Assembly: GCA_016860845.1 (NCBI GenBank)
Contig: BOKF01000009.1
Span: forward strand, 62,001-126,000
Direction of reading: 5' to 3'
DNA: 64,000 nucleotides
From: Chloroflexota bacterium
GTDB lineage: Bacteria; Chloroflexota; Anaerolineae; 4572-78; J111
The notes under the pieces are model-generated. The model worked only from the letters and a program-made list of their open reading frames with translations, made no database searches and was not told the origin of the DNA. Shown in pieces: positions 1-8,372 of this stretch. The position numbers were made by a program, and so were the translations under genes. Within the stretch, counting starts at the first letter, position 1, and each line of letters starts with the position of its first letter.

Positions 1-1964
1 ATGTTGTTCTGGGGGATGCTCCCATCCATCAATTAGACCAGCAAATCCTCAGTGTAGTAGCTGAACGGCCCGCAGCAGAGGCATTAGACTCTGCCTATAA
101 CACGATGTACACCATCGTGTACACTATTCTGATTGCATTGGTCATCGCTGCTGGTTTAGGTTTTTTGGTAGTCCGCCAAATTGTCCGGCCCATTGAGGCT
201 TTGTCTACCACCGCCCAGGCCATTATTAAGGGCGACCTAACGCAGCAGGTAGAAGTAACCAGTCAAGATGAACTTGGTAAACTGGCCGGGGCTTTTAATA
301 GTATGACCGCTCAGTTACGCGATTTAATTGATGGCCTGGAGGATCGGGTGCATGAACGTACCCGTGCTCTGGAGACCAGCGCCGAAATTAGCCGCCAGGT
401 GACCACAATATTAAGTATTGATAAATTGCTACAGTATGTAGTGAGCTTTATTCAAAAAGAATTCAACTTTTATCATGTCCACATTTATCTGGTTGACGTA
501 GAAACCGGCGACTTGGTGATGGCCGAAGGCTCGGGCGAGGTTGGACAACGATTAAAGGAAAGAGGTCATCGCCTACCGACGGGACAGGGCATTGTGGGCA
601 CTGTAGCTGCTCTCAACGAGCATTTCTTGAGCAACAATGTCAATGAGGTGTTAAACTTTGTCCGTAATCCTTTGTTGCCCAATACGAATTCGGAAATGGC
701 GGTACCCTTGCGGAAGGCTGATCAGGTACTGGGGGTTTTGGATATTCAAAGCGAGCAAATTAACCGCTTTACTGCTGAAGATGTCGCGCTGATGCAAACC
801 ATTGCTAACCAAACCGCGGTAGCCCTTGATAATGCGCGACTTTTGAGCGAAACACAGGCGGCTCTCAGGGAAGTGGAACGCCTGAACCGCCAATTGACCC
901 GTGAAGTCTGGCAGCAGTTTGGTGAAGAAGTTACTACCTCAGGTTATCGTTTTGTGGCTGGAAACCGTAAAAAAATTAGCCCGGCTTCGGATGCCTGGCT
1001 GCCGCCGATGAAGGAGGCCGCGCTTCAAAAGCAAATGGTCACTCAAACTCATCCGGGCAATGGTGATCCTGCTAAAGCCGAATTGGCCATGCCCCTGCTG
1101 CTGCGCGGTCAAGTCATCGGGGTTTTGGGGGTCAAACGAGAAGAAACACCCACTTGGGCTGAAGAAGAAGTTGCTGCGGTTGAAGCAGTCGCCAATCAGG
1201 TAGCTCTGGCTTTGGAAAATGCCCGCCTCTCCAAAGAACAGGCCAAGACGATTGTCCAATTGAAAGATATTGACCGGCTGAAGTCAGAATTCTTGACGAG
1301 CATGAGTCACGAACTGCGCACCCCGCTCAACTCGATCATCGGTTTTGCCGATGTGCTTCTGCAAGGCATAGATGGAGAGTTGAACGATATGGCGCTGAAT
1401 GACATCCAGCTTATCCACAATAGTGGGAAACACCTGCTGGCGCTCATTAATGATATTCTAGACCTGTCTAAAATTGAAGCCGGCAAAATGGAATTGGTCC
1501 GTGAAGCCGTGGACATCAAAGATGTTGCCAATGCAGTTTTGGCCTCTTCTCACTCCCTGGTTAAAGATAAACCGGTGGAGATTATTACCGATGTGTCTGA
1601 TATGCTACCCCCTGTTTATGCGGACAAGTTGCGTCTGAATCAAATTCTGTTAAATTTAGTCAGCAATGCGGCTAAATTTACCCATGAGGGTGCGATAACC
1701 ATTAAAGCCAGCCTTAACCCGCATAAGTTGGATATGATGACTATTTCAGTTATAGATACAGGGATTGGTATTCCTGCCAGTAAATTAAGTACTATTTTTG
1801 AACGTTTTCGCCAGGCAGATAGTTCTACAACGCGCAAATATGGTGGTACTGGCTTGGGGCTGGCTATTTGTAAGCAACTGGTAGAAATGCATGGCGGTAC
1901 ACTTAACGTTAGAAGTGAAGAGGGCGTTGGCTCTGAATTCTATTTTGCTATCCCTCTGGCTTAA
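1..1964 (+). CDS. Membrane sensor histidine kinase, HAMP-GAF-GAF-HisKA-HATPase (5' end outside window)
   Basis: The frame is open from base 3, upstream of the first ATG at 105, so the gene starts left of the window. The visible N-terminus looks like the end of an extracytoplasmic sensor domain. A transmembrane helix (about 120-185) and a HAMP linker (about 185-345) follow. A GAF domain spans about 375-850 and a second GAF-like domain about 900-1230. The HisKA box [10 protein letters not shown] has its phosphoacceptor His codon at 1308-1310. The ATPase has the N box (NLVSNAAKF), DTGIGI and GTGLGLAI. The family autophosphorylates and passes phosphate to a receiver Asp. No receiver is fused here; candidate partners are the two receivers on the next gene product and the lone receiver at 4458. 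That partnership is inference, since a repeat element separates this gene from the next one. Confidence 0.93.
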   Translation, partial: VVLGDAPIHQLDQQILSVVAERPAAEALDSAYNTMYTIVYTILIALVIAAGLGFLVVRQIVRPIEALSTTAQAIIKGDLTQQVEVTSQDELGKLAGAFNSMTAQLRDLIDGLEDRVHERTRALETSAEISRQVTTILSIDKLLQYVVSFIQKEFNFYHVHIYLVDVETGDLVMAEGSGEVGQRLKERGHRLPTGQGIVGTVAALNEHFLSNNVNEVLNFVRNPLLPNTNSEMAVPLRKADQVLGVLDIQSEQINRFTAEDVALMQTIANQTAVALDNARLLSETQAALREVERLNRQLTREVWQQFGEEVTTSGYRFVAGNRKKISPASDAWLPPMKEAALQKQMVTQTHPGNGDPAKAELAMPLLLRGQVIGVLGVKREETPTWAEEEVAAVEAVANQVALALENARLSKEQAKTIVQLKDIDRLKSEFLTSMSHELRTPLNSIIGFADVLLQGIDGELNDMALNDIQLIHNSGKHLLALINDILDLSKIEAGKMELVREAVDIKDVANAVLASSHSLVKDKPVEIITDVSDMLPPVYADKLRLNQILLNLVSNAAKFTHEGAITIKASLNPHKLDMMTISVIDTGIGIPASKLSTIFERFRQADSSTTRKYGGTGLGLAICKQLVEMHGGTLNVRSEEGVGSEFYFAIPLA

Positions 1965-1966
1965 GA

Positions 1967-2073
1967 AGCTGTCTGAAAAGGCACAATGTGAGGCCGTAGT
2001 AACGACTTCAGTCGTTTACAGCCCCACCATTGACGACTAAAGTCATCACTACAAACACTTTTCAGACAGGCTC
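1967..2073. repeat. Nested inverted-repeat element (CTGTCTGAAAAG ends, TAACGACT core)
   Basis: Outer arms CTGTCTGAAAAG (from 1969) and CTTTTCAGACAG (to about 2069) flank inner imperfect arms with GTAGTAACGACTTCAGTCGT and a degenerate inverse ending at CACTAC. A fragment of the same core occurs at 20446-20467. It has no coding potential. It resembles a REP- or MITE-like element and could also act as a transcription-attenuating hairpin between the kinase and the PLP-enzyme gene. Confidence 0.75.
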
Positions 2074-2158
2074 TAAGGCATTGTTTTCTTAAAAATGTAG
2101 ATTGCCCGACCGCTGTCAGATGCAAGCATATCTAATAACTATTAATTGAGGCGAATAA

Positions 2159-4327
2159 ATGACAAGCTTAAGATCTTATCTCACTGGGGTAAGATGTTTA
2201 GAATGTGGCCACGAGATGGACTTTCATCCGGGTTTGGATCGCTGTCCGGCCTGCAAAGGGGTCTGGCTTGACGCCAAGTATGACTACGATGCGGTGGCCG
2301 AAATCTGGCGGAATGGTTTGCGGGGTCGGGTCAATTCATTGTGGCGTTACATCGAACTTTTGCCAGTTCTTGATCCTGAACAGATTATCACGATGGGCGA
2401 AGGCCAGTCGCCGCTGCTCAGAGCGGCTAAGCTGCAAAAACGGCTGGGCCATCCAGCCATCTTTATTAAGGATGAACGCCAGTCGCCCACCATTTCCTTT
2501 AAAGATAGGCAGGCCTCTGTGGCGGTCACAGCTATGCGAGAAGCCGGCATTCAAGAGTGTGTCCTGGCTTCGACCGGAAATGCATCGGCGGCCTATGCAG
2601 CCTATTGCGCTCGCGCCGATGTCAAACTCTGGATTTTCCTGACCAGCTTGGTGATGGCTGACAAAATGCGCGAAGCTGCCCTCTATGGGGCCGAAGTGGT
2701 TAAAGTAACAGGCACCTATGATCAGGCCAAGAAAGTGGCGGCCGACTTTGCTGCCCGCCGGAAGATCCATTTTGATAAAGGCGCCAAAGCTGTTCCCGGC
2801 AAAGAAAGTATGAAAACCATTGCTTTTGAAATTGCTACGGAACTGGCGCGCCAACTGACCCCCTCCTTTGAAAAAGGGAGAAGCTTTTGGAAAGCTCCTG
2901 ATTGGTTTATCCAGGCGGTTAGCGGTGGGATTGGACCGCTGGGAGTGCTCAAGGGTTTTGAAGAACTTTACCGGATGGGCTTAATTGATCGCGTACCCAA
3001 AATCGGCACAATTCAGGTAGCAGGCTGTTCGCCCATGGTGCAAGCTTTTGCCGCCGGTAAATCCAAGGCCAGCCCGGTAGTCCCTGAAACCCGGATAACT
3101 GTTTTGGCTACCGGCGATCCTGGCATGGCGTATGAACTGCTGTACAAAGCCAGCCAAACTTATGGCGGCTATATGTTAGATGTAACGGACGAAGAAGCCT
3201 TTGCCGCTATGCGTCTTCTGGCTAAAACAGAGGGTATCTCGGTCGAGCCGGCTACCGCAGTTGCTTTTGCCGGACTGGATAAGTTGATGGAGCAAGGGAT
3301 CATTAAACCCAATGAAATTGTGGTTGTCAATTGCTCCGGTCACACATTTCCGGTTGAAAAATATATTATGGATGAGGAGAACTTGCTGGATGTGCGTCTC
3401 TCGCATTCGGCAATTGCTTCAGCGGTCCCGGTTGATGGGCTGGGAGCAGCCCTGAAACGCCTGGACGAGCAGGTAACCACCATTGTGGTCATTGACGACA
3501 ACCCGATGGATAGCCGTCTCATTCGCCGCCTGCTGCAAGCCAAAAAACCGTACCGGGTTTTTGAAGCTAACAGCGCCCTTGAGGGTCTGCAAATCATCAG
3601 AGACCGTTTGCCTGATTTGGTCGTGAGCGATTTAACTATGCCGGAAATGGATGGTTTTGCTTTGCTGGAAGAGCTGAAAAAAGACCCGCTAACGGCCAAA
3701 ATCCCGGTCATTGTTGTCTCAGCTAAAGATTTAACCCCGGAGGATGAAGCTCGCCTGGCCGGTCAAACTGCTTCAATTTGGCTTAAAGGCTCCTTCTCAA
3801 CTCAAGATTTGGTGGAGCACGTGGTAGATACCCTGTCAAACAGCGAGGATGATAACCCTCTCCCTGCCCGTCCTCACCGTGAGCGTGAAGAAACTAAAGA
3901 AATTGTGGCCCAACGGGTGGGATTAGCGGCTGAACCAAATACGGCCTTGGCCGAGGTCAAGAAAGTGGTTTTGGTTGAAGACAATCCCATGGATGCCCGC
4001 TTGATTAGCCGGATTTTGCAAACAAGCCGACCCCTGGTTATTAAGCAAGTGCAGGTAGGTCGAGAGGCTATTAAAGTAATCAAAGAAGAAGAACCTCATT
4101 TGATTGTGTTGGATTTAATCATCCCGGACATGAGCGGCTTTCAAATCCTGGAAGAATTAAAACGGGATAAAAAATTGGATACCATTCCAGTCATTGTCAT
4201 TACCTCCAAGGAATTAACAGAAGCGGAAAGGCAATTGCTCATATCCAATCATGTTTCTTCGATGTGGCAAAAAGGAAAATTGGACCGTGAGAAACTGGTG
4301 GCGCACATTAAATCTCAATTAAGTTAA
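2159..4327 (+). CDS. Threonine synthase-like PLP enzyme (ThrC-like) fused to two receiver domains
   Basis: The protein has 722 residues. Residues 1-40 carry a zinc ribbon (C13, C16, C29, C32). Residues about 70-405 are a fold-type II PLP enzyme of the threonine synthase family, with the Schiff-base Lys in SPTISFKDR (K115), the phosphate-binding loop STGNASAA (138-145) and a C-terminal CSGHTFP motif. Threonine synthase makes threonine from O-phosphohomoserine. The usual NPTGSFKDR reads SPTISFKDR here, so substrate is uncertain. Two complete receivers follow: residues 440-560 (D446/D447, phospho-Asp D491, K543) and 601-722 (E607/D608, D652, K705). Both keep the acidic pocket, phospho-Asp and Lys. 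Ordinary threonine synthases end near residue 400 and lack receivers. A kinase gene lies upstream and a lone receiver downstream, suggesting phosphorelay control of the enzyme (inference). The start has GAGG upstream. Confidence 0.92.
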   Translation: MTSLRSYLTGVRCLECGHEMDFHPGLDRCPACKGVWLDAKYDYDAVAEIWRNGLRGRVNSLWRYIELLPVLDPEQIITMGEGQSPLLRAAKLQKRLGHPAIFIKDERQSPTISFKDRQASVAVTAMREAGIQECVLASTGNASAAYAAYCARADVKLWIFLTSLVMADKMREAALYGAEVVKVTGTYDQAKKVAADFAARRKIHFDKGAKAVPGKESMKTIAFEIATELARQLTPSFEKGRSFWKAPDWFIQAVSGGIGPLGVLKGFEELYRMGLIDRVPKIGTIQVAGCSPMVQAFAAGKSKASPVVPETRITVLATGDPGMAYELLYKASQTYGGYMLDVTDEEAFAAMRLLAKTEGISVEPATAVAFAGLDKLMEQGIIKPNEIVVVNCSGHTFPVEKYIMDEENLLDVRLSHSAIASAVPVDGLGAALKRLDEQVTTIVVIDDNPMDSRLIRRLLQAKKPYRVFEANSALEGLQIIRDRLPDLVVSDLTMPEMDGFALLEELKKDPLTAKIPVIVVSAKDLTPEDEARLAGQTASIWLKGSFSTQDLVEHVVDTLSNSEDDNPLPARPHREREETKEIVAQRVGLAAEPNTALAEVKKVVLVEDNPMDARLISRILQTSRPLVIKQVQVGREAIKVIKEEEPHLIVLDLIIPDMSGFQILEELKRDKKLDTIPVIVITSKELTEAERQLLISNHVSSMWQKGKLDREKLVAHIKSQLS

Positions 4328-4350
4328 TCGTATCCCTGGCGTGCCTTTAC

Positions 4351-4408
4351 CGGCAAACACTAAAAAAATAGGGGGGCGCTACGCATAATTCTACGTAGCG
4401 GCAAACAC
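4351..4408. repeat. Small inverted repeat flanked by CGGCAAACAC direct repeats
   Basis: CGCTACG (4377-4383) and CGTAGCG (4394-4400) form a 7-bp stem. CGGCAAACAC occurs on both sides, at 4351-4360 and 4399-4408. No T tract follows, so a classical terminator is unlikely. It lies between the PLP-receiver fusion and the lone receiver gene. Confidence 0.5.
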
Positions 4409-4457
4409 AAAAATACTACCTTAGAAGTTACTTTCTAACAGGAGGAACTTAATTAAC

Positions 4458-4844
4458 ATGTTGATTTTGTATGTAGAAGACAATTTTGAAAATAAACTAT
4501 TCGTGCGGCGCGTTATTGAGTCCATGGGACACGAGATGCTGGAAGCCGAAACAGGTATGGATAGCCTGGTCATCGCTGCTGAAAGAACTCCAGATTTAAT
4601 TCTGATGGATGTGAACATCCCCGGCATGGATGGCCTGGAGACAACCGCCAAAATGAAACAAAATCCACGCCTGGCCCATATTCCGGTGATCGCCTTGACG
4701 GCGAATGCTATGAAAGGTGATAAAGAACGCTGTCTGGCGGCCGGTTGTGACGGTTACATGCAGAAGCCGGTTGGAGTTTCAGACTTGCGGCGGGAAATAA
4801 CCCGCTATAGTGCTCTCAAAGAAAATGCGAATAACGCCCACTAG
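4458..4844 (+). CDS. Single-domain response regulator (CheY/DivK-like receiver)
   Basis: The 128-residue protein is one receiver domain with no output domain. It has the acidic pair E7/D8, phospho-Asp D51 in LILMDVNIPGMDG, the switch Thr T81 and Lys K103 in the QKP motif. AGGAGG lies about 12 bases before the ATG. Such proteins relay phosphate or bind a partner directly. It lies 130 bases after the PLP enzyme-receiver fusion, so it may belong to the same phosphorelay (inference). The sequence is closest in style to DivK/PleD receivers. Confidence 0.93.
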   Translation: MLILYVEDNFENKLFVRRVIESMGHEMLEAETGMDSLVIAAERTPDLILMDVNIPGMDGLETTAKMKQNPRLAHIPVIALTANAMKGDKERCLAAGCDGYMQKPVGVSDLRREITRYSALKENANNAH

Positions 4845-4990
4845 CCGCTTTGCTCAGATGGCTGGCAAAACTTTTTCTATCATTTTTAGGCATGGGCAAG
4901 GAGTTATATCCACGGCTGTTCGCTACCTGAGATTGAGGCAAAATCCTGGCAAGGTCTTCTTAGGATGGATTTAAATAGCTTACACCGTCC

Positions 4991-5021
4991 TCGCGTTCCC
5001 AATCTTGGTTTGGGAACGCGA
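4991..5021. repeat. Hairpin repeat with GCGTTCCCAA arms
   Basis: The arms TCGCGTTCCCAA and TTGGGAACGCGA form a near-perfect stem with a short loop. Relatives lie at 63747-63781 and, more diverged, around 56051-56117. The stretch 4845-5276 has no gene: it holds this hairpin, a terminator at 5041 and two promoter-like boxes. Confidence 0.7.
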
Positions 5022-5040
5022 AGGCGCATGTAATTTACTT

Positions 5041-5066
5041 AGCCACGTGAAAGGTGGCTTTTTTTC
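5041..5066 (+). terminator. Rho-independent terminator
   Basis: AGCCAC and GTGGCT form the stem and are followed directly by a run of seven T. It would end transcripts coming from the receiver gene at 4458. Confidence 0.8.
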
Positions 5067-5088
5067 TTTAAAATAAAGAGGTCTCAAG

Positions 5089-5117
5089 ATGACGACCAGA
5101 TTTATTTGTGGTATAAT
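5089..5117 (+). promoter_or_regulatory. Sigma-70-like promoter, copy 1 of 2
   Basis: A perfect TATAAT lies at 5112-5117, with ATGACG 17 bases upstream as a weak -35. The surrounding TTTATTTGTG-GTATAAT sequence is repeated 57 bases downstream. It would drive the gene at 5277. Confidence 0.6.
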
Positions 5118-5145
5118 GGAGAGGTGTTTAACATAAGGATTTTAG

Positions 5146-5174
5146 GTGACGGCAGAATTTATTTGTGATATAAT
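5146..5174 (+). promoter_or_regulatory. Sigma-70-like promoter, copy 2 of 2
   Basis: TATAAT lies at 5169-5174 and GTGACG at 5146-5151, with the same 17-base spacer as copy 1. The two share the block TTTATTTGTG before the -10 box, so they look like a local duplication giving tandem promoters for the gene at 5277. Confidence 0.6.
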
Positions 5175-5276
5175 AGAGGAAGTTTATTAAAGAAGCCCCC
5201 TGTTTGTGTGAAAAGAGATTACGGTAATCGCGATAATCCAAACAATCAAGGGTAAAACTTGTGGAGGTAACCGTTA

Positions 5277-6965
5277 ATGGCAAGAAAGCGGGTTAGCCTG
5301 AAAGACAAAGGTTCGGAAACTTTGGGGTTGACAGAAAAAAAAGGCCAAGGAATTGATGTGTTATTTGGAGGACCAGCCGCCTCAAAGACCCGCGTTGCCT
5401 CAGCTTCTGATAGCCCTGAATCAAAAATAAATCAACCCAAAACTGAGGAAAAAAATATGGCCGCCGAAAATAAAGACACTCTGACCAATTCTGTGGTTAA
5501 TGTTTCTGCCGCTCCTGAATCATTGCCGGTTAACGAAGCGGATCATGATGTATTTGTGGCTTCGGCGGTTGAGACAGATGAACTCGGCTTACCTGTGGCT
5601 ATGGAAGCTCCGCCCTCGCGTCTGGCTGCGACCCGCATAGGCTCAGTTGAAGTTGATGAATTGGGGTTGCCGGTAGCTATGGAAACCCCGCCCACCGATT
5701 TGACTATGCCTGTGCCCCCTTCAGCCCCACCGCCTGTAGCCGCCGTTGATAGCGATCTTTCAGGTTTGGCGGATGACAATGATCTCTCCGGCCTGGCAGG
5801 AGAAGAAGTTGCGCCTGCTCCTGTCGAGGTTGCGCCTGCTCCGCCGCCCCTTGCTGATGTATCACCTCCGGCCCCGGTCGAGCCGGCGCCAGTAGTGATA
5901 CCTGAACCAACTCCGGTTGAGGCTGTACCCCCTCCTCTGCCGGTCGCCGAAACACCTATCGAGCGGCCTATGCCCGCGCCTCCGCCAGTCACTCCAGATT
6001 ACACACCGCCCACCTATGTGCCTCCGCCTACTCCCGTAGTAGTTCCGGCTCCTGTGCCTGTTGCGCCTCCGCCTCCCCCTCCCGTAATTGAGTCAATTGG
6101 GGGAATATTAGCCCAGGCCGGTCCGGTTAGTGCACAAGCCTTTTTGCCTCAAGATTATCAGTACGCTTCCGGTGCGCTCCAACTGGCGGAGCGGGCCGAG
6201 GTGGCTAAGGATGACTTGCTGAGTGAAAAGGTTGAGCGTTACCTGGGTAAAGAACGGCGCGACGCCCTGGATCAGGAAATTGAGCGCTTGTACGAAGTTG
6301 TCTCTAACGAATTGAGCGATAACACCGAGGATGCCTCCTTTGCCTTAAAGATTCTTAAAGAAGCCCAGGAGTATGTGCTGGAGGATATTCGCCAGTATGA
6401 CGAAGCCCTGTACCGGGTGGCTATGGTTAAAACGATGCTCGTACGCCGGCGAAATCTCAAACGCTGGTCTTATAGTTGGGGTTCATTTGTTTTCTTTTAT
6501 GCAGTTGCCTGGCTAGCCTTCTTTGTTACCGCGATTGTTTTTACCGGAAATATTAATTCTGTTGTTGGATCCCTGGCCGGGGAGAGTGGAGGGTTAGCTG
6601 CCGGCAGATCAGCCTGGTATTCAGCGCTGGCTGGTGGCATCGGTGGGATCATTGGTATCTTGTATAGTCTCTATTGGCGGGTAGCGGTCAAACAAAATTT
6701 TGATCGTCAATACATTATGTATTATTTGGTTCAGCCAATTATGGGATTTTTTCTGGGCGCGGTTACTCACCTGATTATTACAGCGGGGTTCCTCACTTTT
6801 AATTCAAACGCCGCCGACTCAACGATTACGGTGATATTGCAGATGGTCATTGGCTTTGTTGCCGGCTTCCGCCAACGGGTAGTTTACCAGTTGATTGATA
6901 ACTTGGTGCAAAAAATCGCCCCGGAAGACGCGGATAGATCGCCGGAAAGTGTCAGGCCAGGCTGA
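5277..6965 (+). CDS. Pro-rich cytoplasmic region plus four-helix membrane protein, unknown function
   Basis: The 562-residue protein is not a recognised family. Residues 1-60 are charged; GQGIDVLFGG faintly resembles a ParB N-terminus, which is not conclusive. Residues about 95-145 contain a repeated DELGLPVAME motif, and about 150-275 are very rich in Pro, Ala, Val and Glu. A charged helical segment (about 290-395) leads to four likely membrane helices near 400-424, 447-471, 481-507 and 515-535, giving a short cytoplasmic tail. GGAGG lies a few bases before the ATG. Two promoter-like boxes lie upstream. The Trypco1-family gene at 7078 follows on the same strand after a weak terminator. A role as a membrane scaffold is only a guess. 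Confidence 0.85.
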   Translation: MARKRVSLKDKGSETLGLTEKKGQGIDVLFGGPAASKTRVASASDSPESKINQPKTEEKNMAAENKDTLTNSVVNVSAAPESLPVNEADHDVFVASAVETDELGLPVAMEAPPSRLAATRIGSVEVDELGLPVAMETPPTDLTMPVPPSAPPPVAAVDSDLSGLADDNDLSGLAGEEVAPAPVEVAPAPPPLADVSPPAPVEPAPVVIPEPTPVEAVPPPLPVAETPIERPMPAPPPVTPDYTPPTYVPPPTPVVVPAPVPVAPPPPPPVIESIGGILAQAGPVSAQAFLPQDYQYASGALQLAERAEVAKDDLLSEKVERYLGKERRDALDQEIERLYEVVSNELSDNTEDASFALKILKEAQEYVLEDIRQYDEALYRVAMVKTMLVRRRNLKRWSYSWGSFVFFYAVAWLAFFVTAIVFTGNINSVVGSLAGESGGLAAGRSAWYSALAGGIGGIIGILYSLYWRVAVKQNFDRQYIMYYLVQPIMGFFLGAVTHLIITAGFLTFNSNAADSTITVILQMVIGFVAGFRQRVVYQLIDNLVQKIAPEDADRSPESVRPG

Positions 6966-6996
6966 TCGTCCCAATAAACCTTAAGCCGAATGAGCG

Positions 6997-7028
6997 AAAG
7001 CCGCAGGATGCCTCCTCGGCTTTTCTTT
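6997..7028 (+). terminator. Probable weak terminator
   Basis: AAAGCCG (6997-7003) pairs with CGGCTTT (7017-7023), and an inner AGG/CCT pair extends the stem. TCTTT follows. It would partly separate the membrane protein gene from the next two genes. Confidence 0.55.
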
Positions 7029-7077
7029 ACCTCTCGAACCGAAGTTAATCCACAAAATTTGGAGGAAATTTTAGGGT

Positions 7078-7434
7078 ATGGCTGAGTATATTGAAACTCA
7101 AACAAAGGATGGAGCCACCATCAAGATCGAAGTTGAGGCCGTCTCAAAAGTTGCCGCCGGTTTTAGCCGTCCGGCTTCACCGGCCAATGTTTCACACGAA
7201 GGGGTAAAGGACGCCTACGACCAAACCTTACAAACCGTCCGAGTTTGCGCCAATGGCATGATTGAGACTTTACAAGGTTTAGATACTTTGCCCAGCACCG
7301 CTTCGATTGATTTTGCTATCAAAATTGATGCCGACGCGGGCGCGATGATTGCCAAATCTTTGGGCGATGCCCATTTCAAGGTGTCGTTAAGCTGGAAGCA
7401 AGTTGAACCAGAATCAAAAGACGAGAAAAAATAA
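7078..7434 (+). CDS. Trypsin-co-occurring domain 1 (Trypco1, CU044_2847 family) protein
   Basis: The 118-residue protein matches the Trypco1 pattern along its length: an N-terminal strand with IKIEVE, a middle helix (about 43-64), then SIDFAIKIDADAGAMIAKS and a closing FKVSLSW strand. The family is known for small proteins encoded beside trypsin-like proteases, STAND ATPases and other predicted conflict-system parts, where it is thought to be an adaptor. No protease is adjacent here; the neighbours are the Pro-rich membrane protein upstream and a small unknown protein downstream. GGAGG precedes the ATG. The role is inferred from family context only. Confidence 0.8.
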   Translation: MAEYIETQTKDGATIKIEVEAVSKVAAGFSRPASPANVSHEGVKDAYDQTLQTVRVCANGMIETLQGLDTLPSTASIDFAIKIDADAGAMIAKSLGDAHFKVSLSWKQVEPESKDEKK

Positions 7435-7466
7435 ATCTAATTTAGCTTCACGGAGGTAATTTAACC

Positions 7467-7925
7467 ATGGCCGAGCTAGAACTGAAAGAAGGGCAAACCT
7501 ATCTCTTGGATGGAAACGTCCTGGTAGAAGCCTCGTTCAATGATACCACCGGATTGTGGCAACTCCACGAGTCGGAAGAGCGGTCTAATTGGTTAGTGTC
7601 GCCAAATGGCCGGCTCTTGGGGATGCAATTCGACATTGCCCGCGATGTCTGGCTGTTGGCGCGAGAACCCGATATCTGGACCACCTCCGATTTACAAGTG
7701 GCCGCTGAAAAAGCGCCCCGGCTGGCTCAGTTGATGCGCCAGGCCGAAACTACGGCTGAGCAAAAATATGGGGGGAATTTAACCCTCATGCGGGTGGATA
7801 CCGGCTGGAAAGCTATGTACGGGACGCCCAATCTTGAAACTGAAGAAGGTCGCCGTGAATTTCAAAAAGTCAAAACCTTCAAATCCTTATATGAAGCGCT
7901 CCGTGATATAACTGCTTCCACTTAA
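7467..7925 (+). CDS. Conserved-looking hypothetical protein after Trypco1 gene
   Basis: The 152-residue protein has no signal peptide, membrane helix or motif that I recognise. It is mixed alpha/beta, Trp-rich (several WLL, WQL, WLV positions in residues 25-70), and ends in a helical segment. A strong GGAGG lies before the ATG and the gene starts 32 bases after the Trypco1 gene, so the two are probably co-transcribed. A terminator follows at 8010. Function unknown. Confidence 0.8.
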   Translation: MAELELKEGQTYLLDGNVLVEASFNDTTGLWQLHESEERSNWLVSPNGRLLGMQFDIARDVWLLAREPDIWTTSDLQVAAEKAPRLAQLMRQAETTAEQKYGGNLTLMRVDTGWKAMYGTPNLETEEGRREFQKVKTFKSLYEALRDITAST

Positions 7926-8009
7926 GCGAGGTGTGATGCCCTTAAAAGAGTACATCCGTCTTGTCCATCTACGACATTTGTTGTAGTTCATCCGTCATTT
8001 GATGTAACG

Positions 8010-8036
8010 AAGACCGTCCTGAAGACGGTCTTTTTT
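8010..8036 (+). terminator. Rho-independent terminator
   Basis: AAGACCGTC (8010-8018) pairs with GACGGTCTT (8024-8032) across a 5-base loop, and TTTT follows. It closes the transcript of the genes at 7078 and 7467. The rest of 7926-8372 holds only the promoter at 8242. Confidence 0.9.
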
Positions 8037-8241
8037 GTTACCTGCAATGGGGCTTTACGCCGATGTAAACGTGCCTGAAATTTGATAACATGGAGTGGTG
8101 GGGGAACATTTTACCAGGTATCGGCGTCTGGATAGTAGCCCGCCAGAGAAGTAATTCGAAATCCGACAGGTTTGCGACGGTTTTCAGTTCCTCGCCTGCC
8201 GGTTACTAACTGCTTCCGCAACCAGTTTTCTAACCAAGAGC

Positions 8242-8250
8242 TGATATAAT
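8242..8250 (+). promoter_or_regulatory. Extended -10 promoter
   Basis: TGATATAAT combines a perfect TATAAT (8245-8250) with the upstream TG of an extended -10. No good -35 is seen. It lies about 120 bases before the gene at 8373 and is its likely promoter. Confidence 0.55.
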
Positions 8251-8372
8251 TAATCTCGGATTAGTTTAACAAAAAGTGAAGTTTTTCTGGGACGAGCGGT
8301 ATAAATTAGCGTAAGGAGAGTATAGCCTGTTCGACTCAGCAGGCCGGACCATCCGCAGAAAGAGGTGACAAG

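Noticed and set aside
2074..2158. T-box or threonine attenuator before the threonine synthase-like gene
   Set aside because: No T-box sequence, Thr-rich leader peptide or alternative terminator is visible.
5543..5992. Minus-strand open frame of 149 codons, Gly/Ser/Thr-rich
   Set aside because: It is the complement of the Pro-rich stretch of the gene at 5277.
7926..8372. Small ORF or RNA gene between 7925 and 8373
   Set aside because: Apart from the terminator and extended -10 box, no coding frame with a binding site or RNA fold was found.
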